A DNA stretch of 64,000 nucleotides, from NCBI RefSeq assembly GCF_000421485.1, contig NZ_ATXC01000001.1:1171087-1235086 (forward strand). The letters run 5' to 3'. The DNA is from Desulfurobacterium sp. TC5-1 (GTDB lineage Bacteria; Aquificota; Aquificia; Desulfurobacteriales; Desulfurobacteriaceae). The first letter of the stretch is position 1, and each line of letters opens with the position of its first letter. The notes below the pieces were generated by a model. It saw nothing but the letters and a program-made list of their open reading frames with translations. It did not search any database and had not been told where the DNA came from. Below, one piece after another: positions 46,647-55,175 of this stretch. Position numbers and translations under genes: made by a program.

Positions 46647-47167
46647 CACTTTACCTCTTTTACCTTAATAGGTTTAACTTTCAAACTGCAGATACCATCT
46701 GTTATCACCACTTCTTTAATCTTTCTACCAGCGTAAATGTAGGTTTCGGTCAACTTACCAAAAGAGAATTGCAACTCATAAGGTGTTATTATTTTATACG
46801 ATTTTTCGTAGATATAACCTGTAAGCATCGATTTTAGTTGCTGAGGAGAACGGAGATACTTTGCAAAAGGGGCAAGGTTTCTATCTGCAAACAGCTCACC
46901 ATCTTTTATAACTATTCTCCCACCATAAACACCAGCCGTCCCGTAAACCCTTATTAAAGCTCTACTGCCATCAACAAACAGGAGAGCTTTTCCAGAGACT
47001 GCCGTCCCATTGGAACACGAAACTGAACATTCAACTATACCTTTTATCTCTTTAGATGGCCTCTTAATGAAGTTCCAGGGATAGGGTACTACCGACGGTT
47101 TTGTTTGAAAAACGCAGGAAGATAAAAGGAGTACTGGCAAGACAAGAAGGAATATCCACCTTTTCAT
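46646..47167 (-). CDS. Predicted outer-membrane or periplasmic lipoprotein, unknown
   Basis: 173 residues. Signal peptide [18 protein letters not shown] has lipobox LSSC (Cys18). The rest is beta-rich ([40 protein letters not shown]) and could be a LolB/LolA-like lipoprotein-carrier fold, but I cannot show it. I reject the longer frame from 47233 because it runs through the tRNA-Pro gene. It heads the queC-thyX-pmbA-rbfA-nrnA run. Confidence 0.8.
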   Translation of the reverse strand: MKRWIFLLVLPVLLLSSCVFQTKPSVVPYPWNFIKRPSKEIKGIVECSVSCSNGTAVSGKALLFVDGSRALIRVYGTAGVYGGRIVIKDGELFADRNLAPFAKYLRSPQQLKSMLTGYIYEKSYKIITPYELQFSFGKLTETYIYAGRKIKEVVITDGICSLKVKPIKVKEVK

Positions 47168-47188
47168 TATTTTTCCCGCAATATAAAA

Positions 47189-47265
47189 TGGTCGGGGCGA
47201 CCCGACTTGAACGGGCGACCTCTGGCCCCCCATGCCAGCGCGCTACCAGGCTACGCCACGCCCCG
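47189..47265 (-). tRNA. tRNA-Pro (GGG)
   Basis: 77-nt cloverleaf including CCA. Acceptor CGGGGCG/CGCCCCG, D arm with TAGCCTGGTAG, anticodon stem CTGGC/GCCAG with loop ATGGGGG (anticodon GGG), T arm CCCGTTCAAGTCGGG. Lies between the rplA terminator and the lipoprotein gene. Confidence 0.96.
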
Positions 47266-47309
47266 ACACATTGAGTAAATATAAAAACTTCAGAGAAAAA
47301 ATCAACAAG

Positions 47310-47330
47310 AAAAAAGGGGGGAAGCCCCCT
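47310..47330 (-). terminator. Terminator after rplA
   Basis: Read on the minus strand: a G/C stem (about 5 bp) with a short loop, then TTTTTT (A-run 47310-47315 on the plus strand). It ends the nusG-rplK-rplA transcript before rplJ/rplL would usually appear. Confidence 0.75.
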
Positions 47331-47338
47331 CAGCAGTA

Positions 47339-48064
47339 TTATTCAAGAGATTGAGCTTTGTTTATAGCATCAAAGATGTCTATCTTAACACCGGGATCCA
47401 TTGATGCTGATATAGCCATACTTTTAACGTACTGCCCCTTAGCACCTGAAGGTTTGGCAGCAAGAATTGCCTTTATAAGCGTAAGGGCGTTTTCAAGAAG
47501 TTTCTTTTCATCAAATGAAACTTTACCTATTGGTGCATGAACAATACCGGCCTTTTCAACTTTAAAGTCAACTTTACCGGCTTTTGCATCTTTAACCGCT
47601 TTTGCAACATCAAAAGTAACGGTTCCCGTCTTCGGGTTAGGCATAAGACCCCTTGGACCAAGAATCCTGCCCAGTCTTCCCACTTTACCCATCATGTCAG
47701 GTGTCGCAATGAGAACGTCAAAGTCAAGCCAGCCCTGCTGGATCTTCTGAATGAGATCATCACCGCCAACAAAATCTGCGCCAGCCTCTTTCGCTTCATT
47801 GAGTTTTTCACCTTGAGCAATAACGGCAACTTTAACATCCTTTCCAAGACCGTGAGGTAGAACTACACTTCCCCTTACCATCTGATCCTGATACTTAGGA
47901 TCAACATTAAGCCTTACTGCAAGTTCCACGGTCTGATCAAAGTTCCTCTTTGTTACATCTGCCATCTTTTTAACGAGAGAAACCGCTTCGTTAATTGGAT
48001 ATGTCTTTGTCCTGTCGATGAGGGCAAGTGCGTTCATGTACTTCTTACCGTGTTTTTTAGCCAT
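47339..48064 (-). CDS. rplA: 50S ribosomal protein L1
   Basis: 241 residues with [38 protein letters not shown], and the signature [21 protein letters not shown]1 is the usual translational repressor of its own operon. It follows rplK on the same strand and ends at a terminator; rplJ and rplL do not follow. Confidence 0.97.
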   Translation of the reverse strand: MAKKHGKKYMNALALIDRTKTYPINEAVSLVKKMADVTKRNFDQTVELAVRLNVDPKYQDQMVRGSVVLPHGLGKDVKVAVIAQGEKLNEAKEAGADFVGGDDLIQKIQQGWLDFDVLIATPDMMGKVGRLGRILGPRGLMPNPKTGTVTFDVAKAVKDAKAGKVDFKVEKAGIVHAPIGKVSFDEKKLLENALTLIKAILAAKPSGAKGQYVKSMAISASMDPGVKIDIFDAINKAQSLE

Positions 48065-48135
48065 TTTCTCCTCCTGTCGGCATTCTAATCTTCATGCCTC
48101 CCACCATGAAAGGTGGTAAACGTTAATACTTTTAA

Positions 48136-48561
48136 TCAGTCAACTACTTCCACACCCATGTTTCTGGCCGTTCCTTCGATTATTCTCATGGCAGCTTCTA
48201 TATCGTAACAGTTAAGATCCGGCATTTTTGTCTCTGCGATCTGCCTAAGCTGATCTCTTGTAATTTTTCCGACCTTTTCTTTCTTTGGCATATGAGCACC
48301 TTTATCTATTCCGGCCGCCTTTTTAATGAGAACAGAAGCCGGAGGCGTCTTCATTATGAAAGTAAATGACCTGTCAGCGTAGATAGTTATAACTACAGGA
48401 ATAACTAGCCCTTTCTTGTCCGCAGTTGCAGCATTGAACGCCTTTACAAATTCCATAATATTAACACCGTGCTGACCAAGTGCCGGACCAACCGGTGGTG
48501 CAGGTGTAGCTTCGCCAGCAGGCAGTTGAAGTTTAACTTCAGCAACAACCTTTTTTGCCAT
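48136..48561 (-). CDS. rplK: 50S ribosomal protein L11
   Basis: 141 residues: [29 protein letters not shown] and the C-terminal [36 protein letters not shown] segment in its usual order. Binds the GTPase-associated region of 23S rRNA. Lies between nusG and rplA. Confidence 0.97.
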   Translation of the reverse strand: MAKKVVAEVKLQLPAGEATPAPPVGPALGQHGVNIMEFVKAFNAATADKKGLVIPVVITIYADRSFTFIMKTPPASVLIKKAAGIDKGAHMPKKEKVGKITRDQLRQIAETKMPDLNCYDIEAAMRIIEGTARNMGVEVVD

Positions 48562-48586
48562 TTTATTCCTCCGCTATTTATCTCAT

Positions 48587-49321
48587 TTAGCTTACTTTCT
48601 CTATCTGGTCAAACTCAAGCTCAACCGGTGTTTGCCTATCAAAAATGTTAACTAAAACAATAACCTTTTCTCTCTCCGCATCAATTTCTGATATAACACC
48701 CTCAAAGCCAATAAATGGTCCTTCTTTGATCTTAACTCTGTCGCCCCTGTCAAACTTAAGTTTGGTAACCTTAGGCACACCTTTCTCAAGCCTTTCTCTC
48801 ATTGCAACTATTTCAGATTCCGGTACAACTACCGGCTCTCCACCCGTGCTAACAAATCCGAGCACTCTCGGAACAGCTCTAACCGTGCTCCTTACTCTGT
48901 TATCAAGTTCCGCTTTTATGAACATGTAACCGGGATAGAGTTTATCTCTCAACTCTATCTTCGCCTCTGCCTTGAGATCAGGACACTTTATTTTCTGGCC
49001 GATTCTATCTATTGGTTTTTGAGGAAGACACCCCTTCTTTGTCTCTACAGGTTCCGCCCAAACCTTACCATTTTCAATGTGAAAAACTACCTTTTTTCCA
49101 TCGTCCGTTTCCACCTCATAGGTAACAGCCTCACCTTTTAGAGGGAAAACAGCCTTTTCCTTTCCGGCAACCTTTATAACGACCCTTTCATTTGCCGGTA
49201 TAAAAATCTCTTCCACCTTATTCAAGAGCCCTTCCTGTTGCAGGGCTTTAACGATATTAGCTCTCACTCTGTCTTCAAAACCAGACTGAACGTGAAGGGT
49301 GTACCATCTGCTCTCAGCCAT
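48587..49321 (-). CDS. nusG: Transcription antitermination protein NusG, with large domain II insert
   Basis: 244 residues. The NGN domain starts WYTLHVQSGFEDRVRANIVK and resumes at RDKLYPGYMFIKAEL; between them is an insert of about 75 residues (roughly 45-120) as found in Aquifex and Thermotoga NusG. The C-terminal KOW domain has DRGDRVKIKEGPFIGFEGVI. Its start is 4 bp after the secE stop. Confidence 0.95.
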   Translation of the reverse strand: MAESRWYTLHVQSGFEDRVRANIVKALQQEGLLNKVEEIFIPANERVVIKVAGKEKAVFPLKGEAVTYEVETDDGKKVVFHIENGKVWAEPVETKKGCLPQKPIDRIGQKIKCPDLKAEAKIELRDKLYPGYMFIKAELDNRVRSTVRAVPRVLGFVSTGGEPVVVPESEIVAMRERLEKGVPKVTKLKFDRGDRVKIKEGPFIGFEGVISEIDAEREKVIVLVNIFDRQTPVELEFDQIEKVS

Positions 49322-49325
49322 TAAC

Positions 49326-49514
49326 TTAAACCCCTTGTTTGATTATGAACTGAAGAAGTTTCGTAAATATCATATCTATAATCCAGAAGTACGCAGCTAT
49401 TATACCTGTAAAAGTAAGTACTCCAATGGTACCTTCCACTACCTCTTCCCTATTAGGCCAGGTAACTCTATTTAGTTCCTGCTTAACTTCCTTAAGAAAA
49501 GTCACCGGGGACAT
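49326..49514 (-). CDS. secE: Preprotein translocase subunit SecE
   Basis: 62 residues with one transmembrane helix: FLKEVKQELNRVTWPNREEV, then the hydrophobic stretch GVLTFTGIIAAYFWIIDMIF. The amphipathic VTWP segment is diagnostic. Start ATG 49514 has GGAGG 4 nt upstream; the frame continues upstream into the tRNA-Trp and is not coding there. Confidence 0.95.
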   Translation of the reverse strand: MSPVTFLKEVKQELNRVTWPNREEVVEGTIGVLTFTGIIAAYFWIIDMIFTKLLQFIIKQGV

Positions 49515-49538
49515 TTGCCCTCCACAAAATAAATAAAA

Positions 49539-49614
49539 TGGCAGGCCAGGAGGGACTTGAACCCCCAACCGCCGGATTTGGAGTCCGGTGCCCTGCCAAT
49601 TGGGCTACTGGCCT
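49539..49614 (-). tRNA. tRNA-Trp (CCA)
   Basis: 76-nt cloverleaf with encoded CCA end. Acceptor AGGCCAG/CTGGCCT, anticodon stem CCGGA/TCCGG with loop CTCCAAA (anticodon CCA), T arm GGGTTCAAGTCCC. It sits between rpmG and secE, its common place in bacteria. Confidence 0.96.
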
Positions 49615-49645
49615 ACCCTTTATGTTTCGCGTGTGAGAATATAAC

Positions 49646-49810
49646 CTATTTTACTTCTCTATGCAAGGTGTGTTTATTGCACCAGGGGCAATACTTTCTA
49701 AGCTCAAGTCTCTCCTGAGTATTTCTCTTGTTTTTAGTAGTAGAGTAGTTTCTTCTCTTGCACTCTGTACATGCAAGCTGAATTATCTCACGAGGTCCCT
49801 TCTTGGCCAT
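49646..49810 (-). CDS. rpmG: 50S ribosomal protein L33
   Basis: 54 residues: [20 protein letters not shown], then [20 protein letters not shown] and [14 protein letters not shown]. Two CxxC pairs (CTEC, CPWC) are of the zinc-binding form. It lies between tuf and tRNA-Trp in the conserved order. Confidence 0.95.
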   Translation of the reverse strand: MAKKGPREIIQLACTECKRRNYSTTKNKRNTQERLELRKYCPWCNKHTLHREVK

Positions 49811-49846
49811 TTCAAACTCCCGGATGATGAGGTTTTACAAAATTAA

Positions 49847-49867
49847 GGGCATCCACAAGGGATGCCC
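49847..49867 (-). terminator. Terminator of tuf
   Basis: GGGCATCC/GGATGCCC hairpin with a 5-nt loop (49847-49867), 30 bp after the tuf stop; on the minus strand it is followed by TTAATTTTG. Confidence 0.65.
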
Positions 49868-49896
49868 GCCGATGAGAATTTATGTATTTTTTTCAA

Positions 49897-51093
49897 TTAG
49901 TCAAGGATTTCAGTAACAACACCTGCACCTACAGTTCTACCACCTTCACGGATAGCAAATCTGAGTCCCTCTTCTATAGCTACAGGTTTGAGTAGTTCTA
50001 CTTCAAATGTTACGTTGTCTCCAGGCATTACCATCTCTACGCCTTCAGGTAGCTTTACCTTCCCTGTTACGTCTGTGGTCCTGAAGTAAAATTGTGGCTG
50101 GTATCCGTTGAAGAATGGTGTGTGTCTTCCGCCTTCTTCTTTTGAGAGTATGTATACTTCCGCCTTGAATTTCTTGTGGGGGTTGATTGAGCCAGGCTTG
50201 GCTACTACCATTCCTCTTTCTACTTCGTCTTTGCCTACGCCTCTTAAAAGTATTCCTACGTTGTCGCCAGGCATGGCTTCGTCAAGTAGTTTCCTGAACA
50301 TTTCTATTCCTGTCGCTACTGTCTTGATCGGTTCTTCCCTTAGTCCAACTATTTCTACTTCTTCGCCTACTTTGAGTGTTCCTCTTTCTACTCTTCCTGT
50401 TACTACTGTTCCTCTTCCTGAGATTGAGAATACGTCTTCTATCGGCATGAGGAATGGTTTGTCTGTTTCTCTTACCGGTTCCGGTACGTATTCGTCAAGG
50501 GCTTGTACGAGTTCGTAGATTGGTTGACAGTCCGGGCATTCCGGTGATGTGCATTCAAGTGCTTTGAGGGCTGATCCCCTGATTACCGGTACTTCGTCTC
50601 CAGGGAATCCGTATTCGTTGAGTAGTTCTCTTACTTCAAGTTCTACCAGTTCAAGTAGTTCTTCGTCGTCTACCATGTCGCATTTGTTTAGAAATACTAC
50701 TATGTATGGTACGTTAACTTGTCTCGCAAGTAGTACGTGTTCTCTCGTCTGTGGCATCGGTCCGTCTGCAGCTGATACTACGAGTATGGCTCCGTCCATC
50801 TGGGCAGCACCGGTGATCATGTTCTTGATGTAGTCTGCGTGGCCAGGGCAGTCTACGTGGGCGTAGTGGTATTTGTCTGATTCGTATTCTACGTGGGCCG
50901 TCGCTATCGTGATTCCCCTCTCTCTTTCTTCCGGTGCTTTGTCTATGTTGTCGTATGATACTTCTTGTGCCATCCCTTTGAGTGCAAGACAGTGGGTTAT
51001 GGCCGCTGTGAGTGTCGTCTTACCGTGGTCTACGTGTCCTATCGTTCCCACGTTCTTGTGGGGTTTCGTCCTTTCAAATTTTTCTTTCGCCAT
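49897..51093 (-). CDS. tuf: Elongation factor Tu
   Basis: Carries aminoacyl-tRNA to the ribosome with GTP. 398 residues with G1 [11 protein letters not shown]3 DCPGHADY, G4 NKCD and G5 GSALKAL. After G5 there is [11 protein letters not shown] (about 180-190), a short insert with three cysteines absent from E. coli EF-Tu. Codon choice is strongly biased, as expected for high expression. ATG 51093 after GGAGG. Confidence 0.97.
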   Translation of the reverse strand: MAKEKFERTKPHKNVGTIGHVDHGKTTLTAAITHCLALKGMAQEVSYDNIDKAPEERERGITIATAHVEYESDKYHYAHVDCPGHADYIKNMITGAAQMDGAILVVSAADGPMPQTREHVLLARQVNVPYIVVFLNKCDMVDDEELLELVELEVRELLNEYGFPGDEVPVIRGSALKALECTSPECPDCQPIYELVQALDEYVPEPVRETDKPFLMPIEDVFSISGRGTVVTGRVERGTLKVGEEVEIVGLREEPIKTVATGIEMFRKLLDEAMPGDNVGILLRGVGKDEVERGMVVAKPGSINPHKKFKAEVYILSKEEGGRHTPFFNGYQPQFYFRTTDVTGKVKLPEGVEMVMPGDNVTFEVELLKPVAIEEGLRFAIREGGRTVGAGVVTEILD

Positions 51094-51201
51094 GTTCCTT
51101 TCCTCCGCATATAATCAGTTATTATCCCCTGTTTGATTTCCAAAATTTAACATTTACTCTGGAAAATTCAATACCAAAATTACAAAAAATTTTTTACCAT
51201 C

Positions 51202-51229
51202 TTGACTTTTAAAGATAGGATTATAAAAT
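51202..51229 (+). promoter_or_regulatory. Promoter of the csp leader
   Basis: TTGACT (51202-51207) and TATAAAAT (51222-51229) suggest a rightward promoter with start near 51236, about 140 bp before csp. No other rightward gene intervenes. Confidence 0.5.
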
Positions 51230-51303
51230 TAGTTTAGTCGATGTAGAAGGCAGTTTACGGAACGCTCAATTCAGGCCGGAAACTTTAAGGAGTTGAAAGC
51301 TTT

Positions 51304-51342
51304 AGCCCCGAAGGCATGCCGTTTCTGCCTTCGGGGCTTTTT
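51304..51342 (+). terminator. Intrinsic terminator inside the csp leader
   Basis: AGCCCCGAAGGCA (51304-51316) pairs perfectly with TGCCTTCGGGGCT (51326-51338), 13 bp with a 9-nt loop, followed by TTTTT. It lies between the predicted promoter and the cold-shock gene start (51378), so it ends a short RNA of about 100 nt or attenuates csp. Confidence 0.8.
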
Positions 51343-51377
51343 AAATTTCACAACACGTTTTAGAGAGGTTAGGACGC

Positions 51378-51584
51378 ATGGAGAAGCTTACAGGAACAGT
51401 TAAATGGTTTGACTCAAAGAAAGGATACGGCTTCATTACAGCCGACAATGGACAGGATGTATTCGTCCACTACACAGGTATAGCCGGTGAGGGCTTCAAA
51501 ACCCTTGAAGAGGGTGAAAGAGTTACTTTTAACATTACAGAAACAGACAAAGGTCTGAAAGCTGTCGACGTAGAAAGAGAATAA
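51378..51584 (+). CDS. Cold-shock-domain protein
   Basis: 68 residues, a single cold-shock OB fold with RNP1 KGYGFI and RNP2 VFVHYTGI. It binds single-stranded RNA/DNA as an RNA chaperone. The start follows AGAGAGG. A DEAD-box helicase follows 137 bp later, a pairing that suggests an RNA-remodelling role. Terminators stand both before (51304) and after (51608). Confidence 0.94.
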   Translation: MEKLTGTVKWFDSKKGYGFITADNGQDVFVHYTGIAGEGFKTLEEGERVTFNITETDKGLKAVDVERE

Positions 51585-51607
51585 CAAAATAAAATTGAAC
51601 TGAATGC

Positions 51608-51654
51608 AATTGCCACGGCGTGTCTGAAACGGCGGCACTACCGTGGCAATTTTT
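51608..51654 (+). terminator. Terminator after csp
   Basis: ATTGCCACGG (51609-51618) pairs with CCGTGGCAAT (51641-51650), followed by TTTTA. The 22-nt interior may form a second small hairpin. Confidence 0.75.
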
Positions 51655-51721
51655 ATGAAATTGTGAAAAAACTGACCCCAAAATAAAAATCATAAACACA
51701 CAATATAGAGGAGATCAACTT

Positions 51722-52963
51722 ATGGCTTTTTCATTCGAAAACTTAAGTAAAGACATTCAAGCTTCACTTAAAGATATGGGATTTAAAGAACCTACTCCCA
51801 TACAGAAAGAAGCAATCCCGGTAGCCATGGAAGGTTGTGATATTGTCGGCCAGGCACAAACAGGAACAGGAAAAACCGCAGCCTTCGGCATTCCTATAAT
51901 AGAAAGACTCAACAGGCCAAAAGGCGTCAAAGCACTAATCCTGGTCCCCACAAGAGAACTCGCAATTCAGGTTTCCGGTGAATTATCTTCCATAGGAAAG
52001 AGGAGAAAAATCGGAATCTATCCCATATATGGTGGCGTACCTATAGGAAGACAGATATCTCTCCTTAACAAAGGAAGATGCAATGTAATTGTTGGAACAC
52101 CGGGAAGAGTAAAAGACCTTATCGACAGAGGCGTTTTAGACCTTTCAAATGTTGAAATTGTGGTTCTTGACGAAGCTGACCAAACGCTCGACATGGGATT
52201 CATTGAAGATATTGAGTACATTCTCAAAAAAACACCTATAGAAAGACAAACTATGCTCTTTTCAGCAACATTGCCAAATGAAATAAAGAAACTTATTTCC
52301 CGCTACCTTAAAAGCAGCTATAAAACGGTAAAAGTTGGAAAGTCAGTAATAACGCCCAAAGTAAACCAAAAAATCCTGTTTGTAAAAAGCGATGATAGGC
52401 TGAAAGCCTTAATAAAACTTCTAAAAGAGAACAGAAACGAAACTACTATAGTCTTTGTAAAAACAAGACGGGACGCGGCTGATCTTGAAAGAAGACTTCA
52501 AGAAAAAGGTATCGACGCAAAAGCAATTCATGGCAATCTGACACAACGTCAAAGGGAAAATGTAATGAACGCTTTCCGGAAAGGTAAGGTAAGGGTTTTA
52601 GTCGCAACCGATGTGGCAGCAAGAGGTATAGATGTCAAAGATGTAGGAATGGTTATTAATTACGAACTGCCCGAAAATCCTGAAATTTATGTTCACAGAA
52701 TTGGAAGAACAGGAAGAGCGGGGAGAGAAGGTATAGCTATTAGTCTTGTTGCTGACAGCGAAAAAAACCGTCTATACAGAATTAAAGGCCTCAGCAGGGT
52801 AAGAAAAGAAAAATTCAAAGGAATAACCGTTGAGGACCTCAAGAGAGAGATTCATTCCGCAAGGATAAAACCCCTTTACGTAAAAATGGCCAAAGATCTG
52901 CTGAAAAACAGAGAAGAGGAAACCAAAATAGTCGCCTTTCTTCTCGAAAAACTTTTATCTTAA
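51722..52963 (+). CDS. DEAD-box ATP-dependent RNA helicase
   Basis: 413 residues with the Q motif (PTPIQKEAIP), motif I AQTGTGKT, Ia PTRELAIQ, II VLDEADQTLDMGF, III SAT, V VLVATDVAARGID and VI HRIGRTGRAGR. The short C-terminal tail lacks a DbpA-type RNA-binding domain. It is probably involved in ribosome assembly or RNA turnover, especially in the cold. GAGGAG precedes the ATG. Confidence 0.94.
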   Translation: MAFSFENLSKDIQASLKDMGFKEPTPIQKEAIPVAMEGCDIVGQAQTGTGKTAAFGIPIIERLNRPKGVKALILVPTRELAIQVSGELSSIGKRRKIGIYPIYGGVPIGRQISLLNKGRCNVIVGTPGRVKDLIDRGVLDLSNVEIVVLDEADQTLDMGFIEDIEYILKKTPIERQTMLFSATLPNEIKKLISRYLKSSYKTVKVGKSVITPKVNQKILFVKSDDRLKALIKLLKENRNETTIVFVKTRRDAADLERRLQEKGIDAKAIHGNLTQRQRENVMNAFRKGKVRVLVATDVAARGIDVKDVGMVINYELPENPEIYVHRIGRTGRAGREGIAISLVADSEKNRLYRIKGLSRVRKEKFKGITVEDLKREIHSARIKPLYVKMAKDLLKNREEETKIVAFLLEKLLS

Positions 52964-53057
52964 CACGCACAGCTATCTTTGCATTAGCAGTTAATATAAA
53001 GCATAATTAATATTAGATATACCGGATAGGGTTTTAAGGAGAAACATGGAGGCTCCA

Positions 53058-53540
53058 ATGGGCCTGTGGAAGATTTTTAAGCGTAAAAGTGATGAAGTCC
53101 TTTTTGACCGGGCAGTCAACGAGAGAAAGCATTCACTTGTTGTTGTTTATGGTGCACGCCTGATTTCTAAGGGAAAGCTTGAATATCATAGGGTTATACC
53201 TTACGCTGAATCTTTATTCACTATAAATAGGAAGAAAGAAGCTGTAAAAATTCTTGATACATTTGCAAAAGAAAAATTAGAAAACGGTTACTTCTCTGAA
53301 GCTATTCCTCTACTAACAAAAGCAATAAAGTATGATCCTGAAAATATAGAAACTGTCAAGCTTCTATCCAGAGCTTATGAAGGGAAAAATCTACTTTTTG
53401 AAGCATTTCAAACCCTTATAGACCTATTATCAACCTTTAAAAACGGCAGGAAAAACACGGCGGAAGTAAGAAATCTTATTGGAAATTTTTTAAAACGATA
53501 TCCGCTGCCATCTTTCCAGATAATTTATGCAAATATTTAA
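53058..53540 (+). CDS. Truncated paralogue of the downstream TPR-like protein
   Basis: 160 residues, aligning along its full length with residues 1-160 of the next gene (MGLWKIFKRKSDEVLFDRAV versus MGLTDFFKKKSDEELFQEAV; both share AIKILD/AVKILD, EKLKNGY/EKLENGY, LLS.AY and FEAF..LIDL). It stops where the neighbour continues for some 330 residues. Even the GGAGG start regions are alike. ATG 53058 is chosen for that reason. It contains two or three helical repeats; function unknown. Confidence 0.75.
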   Translation: MGLWKIFKRKSDEVLFDRAVNERKHSLVVVYGARLISKGKLEYHRVIPYAESLFTINRKKEAVKILDTFAKEKLENGYFSEAIPLLTKAIKYDPENIETVKLLSRAYEGKNLLFEAFQTLIDLLSTFKNGRKNTAEVRNLIGNFLKRYPLPSFQIIYANI

Positions 53541-53646
53541 AGTTGCAGGACTAATAAGTGTTCCAAACTCAAATAATTAAATAGATTGTTAGTTCCACTA
53601 TTTTTGTATAATTGTAACCATCAATAGTTGTCTCTATGGAGGCCTG

Positions 53647-55113
53647 GTGGGACTTACTGATTTTTTTAAGAAGAAAAGTGATGAAGAGCTGTTTCAAGAA
53701 GCGGTTACAGAAAAGAGCTATCTTAAGATTGTTTCTTATGGTCGTAAACTGCTTGAGAAAGGAAATGCATCACCACATATAATAAACCCTCTTGTAGAGG
53801 CTTTGATAAAAGTAGGAAATAAAGAAGAAGCTATAAAGATACTGGACGACTATGCCGAGGAAAAACTCAAAAACGGTTATTATGCAGCTGCGATAGCATT
53901 CCTGCAAAAAGCTCTAAAACATGACCCCCACAACATACACACGGTAGAACTCTTATCGGCTGCATATGTAAAAAAAAGCCTCTACTTTGAGGCATTCAAA
54001 GTTTTGATTGACCTTTTCAAAAAACTTGCAAAAGAAGGAAAAGACGTTTCAAAAATACGTAGTGTCATCGAGCACTTCATAGAAAAAAACTCCCACCCTG
54101 TCTTTTACGAAATGTACGCCGATGCTCTGGCAGAATCTAACAACGAATCGGAAGCCTACAAAAATTACATAATGGCCGGAAGCATGTACGCTTCTCTTTC
54201 GAAATTTGAAGAAGCCTTAAGTACATATTTAAAGGCAAGAGAAATTAAGTCAAGTGAAATAGTAGATCAAAAAATAACTGAAATTGTCGCCCGCCTCCAG
54301 GACTCAACCACAAGACGCAAAATTTTGAAAGGTCTAATATTAGATAACAAAGACAACCTTGACCTGCTGCAGACGCTCATTAAAGAATTCATTAAAAACA
54401 AACTTATTGATGATGTGGATCAGGTAATCCTAACTCTAAAAGATACAAAACTTAAATGGACAACTGCTATTTTAAGAGATATAGAAACAGGCGAAATAGA
54501 ATCTGCCTTTGAAAACATAGAACAGCTCTCAAAACTCGATAGAGGTACTGCAGAAAAACTTAAAGGTAGATTGTTTGCAAAATATCCTGAAGCCATTGAA
54601 TTTGAGCAAGAGCCGGAAAGTGCTTATGGTGAAATACCCTCTTCTGACGAAATTCTATCTTCAATATTTTCTGCCGTTGAAGAAGAGAGCCCTGTTGGTA
54701 CCGAAACCTCCGGTGAGGAAAGTGCATTACTTAAAGTAAAAGCTACCTCCCGCCGCGTAGATAACAGGGAAATTGCAAAAGCTTCCACACAACTTGACGG
54801 CCCCATCTACACGATATCTATGGCCGAAGCAATGTTAGGCCTTGGTAACTATGAAAAAGCTGTAGAGATGGCGAAAAAAGCTCTTGAATTCCCGGAAGTG
54901 AGATTTAGAGCTATCTCCCTCATATCTTCCGCTCTCGTATCCCAGGGTAAGTATAAAGAAGCTCTTAATCACCTACTTGATGCACTGAAAGAGCATCCAT
55001 TCTCTCAGGAAGAGAGAAAAAATATAAAAGAAGCCATAGGGAAAATCTATGAAGAAATAGGGGACAAAGCTAAAGCCTCGTTCTGGTACAGGGAAGCGGA
55101 AAAAGAGAGCTAA
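53647..55113 (+). CDS. TPR-like repeat protein, unknown
   Basis: 488 residues, largely helical, with TPR-type repeats (for example AAIAFLQKALKHDPHNIHTVELL, and at the C terminus ISMAEAMLGLGNYEKAVEMAK and EALNHLLDALKEHP). The middle (about 310-370) is acidic and probably disordered. There is no signal peptide. The start is GTG 53647 behind GGAGG. The gene probably arose by tandem duplication with the shorter copy before it. Likely a scaffold. Confidence 0.75.
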   Translation: MGLTDFFKKKSDEELFQEAVTEKSYLKIVSYGRKLLEKGNASPHIINPLVEALIKVGNKEEAIKILDDYAEEKLKNGYYAAAIAFLQKALKHDPHNIHTVELLSAAYVKKSLYFEAFKVLIDLFKKLAKEGKDVSKIRSVIEHFIEKNSHPVFYEMYADALAESNNESEAYKNYIMAGSMYASLSKFEEALSTYLKAREIKSSEIVDQKITEIVARLQDSTTRRKILKGLILDNKDNLDLLQTLIKEFIKNKLIDDVDQVILTLKDTKLKWTTAILRDIETGEIESAFENIEQLSKLDRGTAEKLKGRLFAKYPEAIEFEQEPESAYGEIPSSDEILSSIFSAVEEESPVGTETSGEESALLKVKATSRRVDNREIAKASTQLDGPIYTISMAEAMLGLGNYEKAVEMAKKALEFPEVRFRAISLISSALVSQGKYKEALNHLLDALKEHPFSQEERKNIKEAIGKIYEEIGDKAKASFWYREAEKES

Positions 55114-55175
55114 ATTTTGAGAGAAAATGCTAAAATCATTATTTCCTGAACACTTCAAATAAAAGAGAGGGAATA

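Noticed and set aside
46646-47233. Longer N terminus of the lipoprotein from 47233
   Set aside because: The extra 22 codons run through the tRNA-Pro gene; the signal peptide and lipobox begin at 47167.
49326-49568. Longer SecE from 49568
   Set aside because: The first 18 codons lie in and next to tRNA-Trp; the GGAGG-preceded ATG at 49514 gives a normal SecE.
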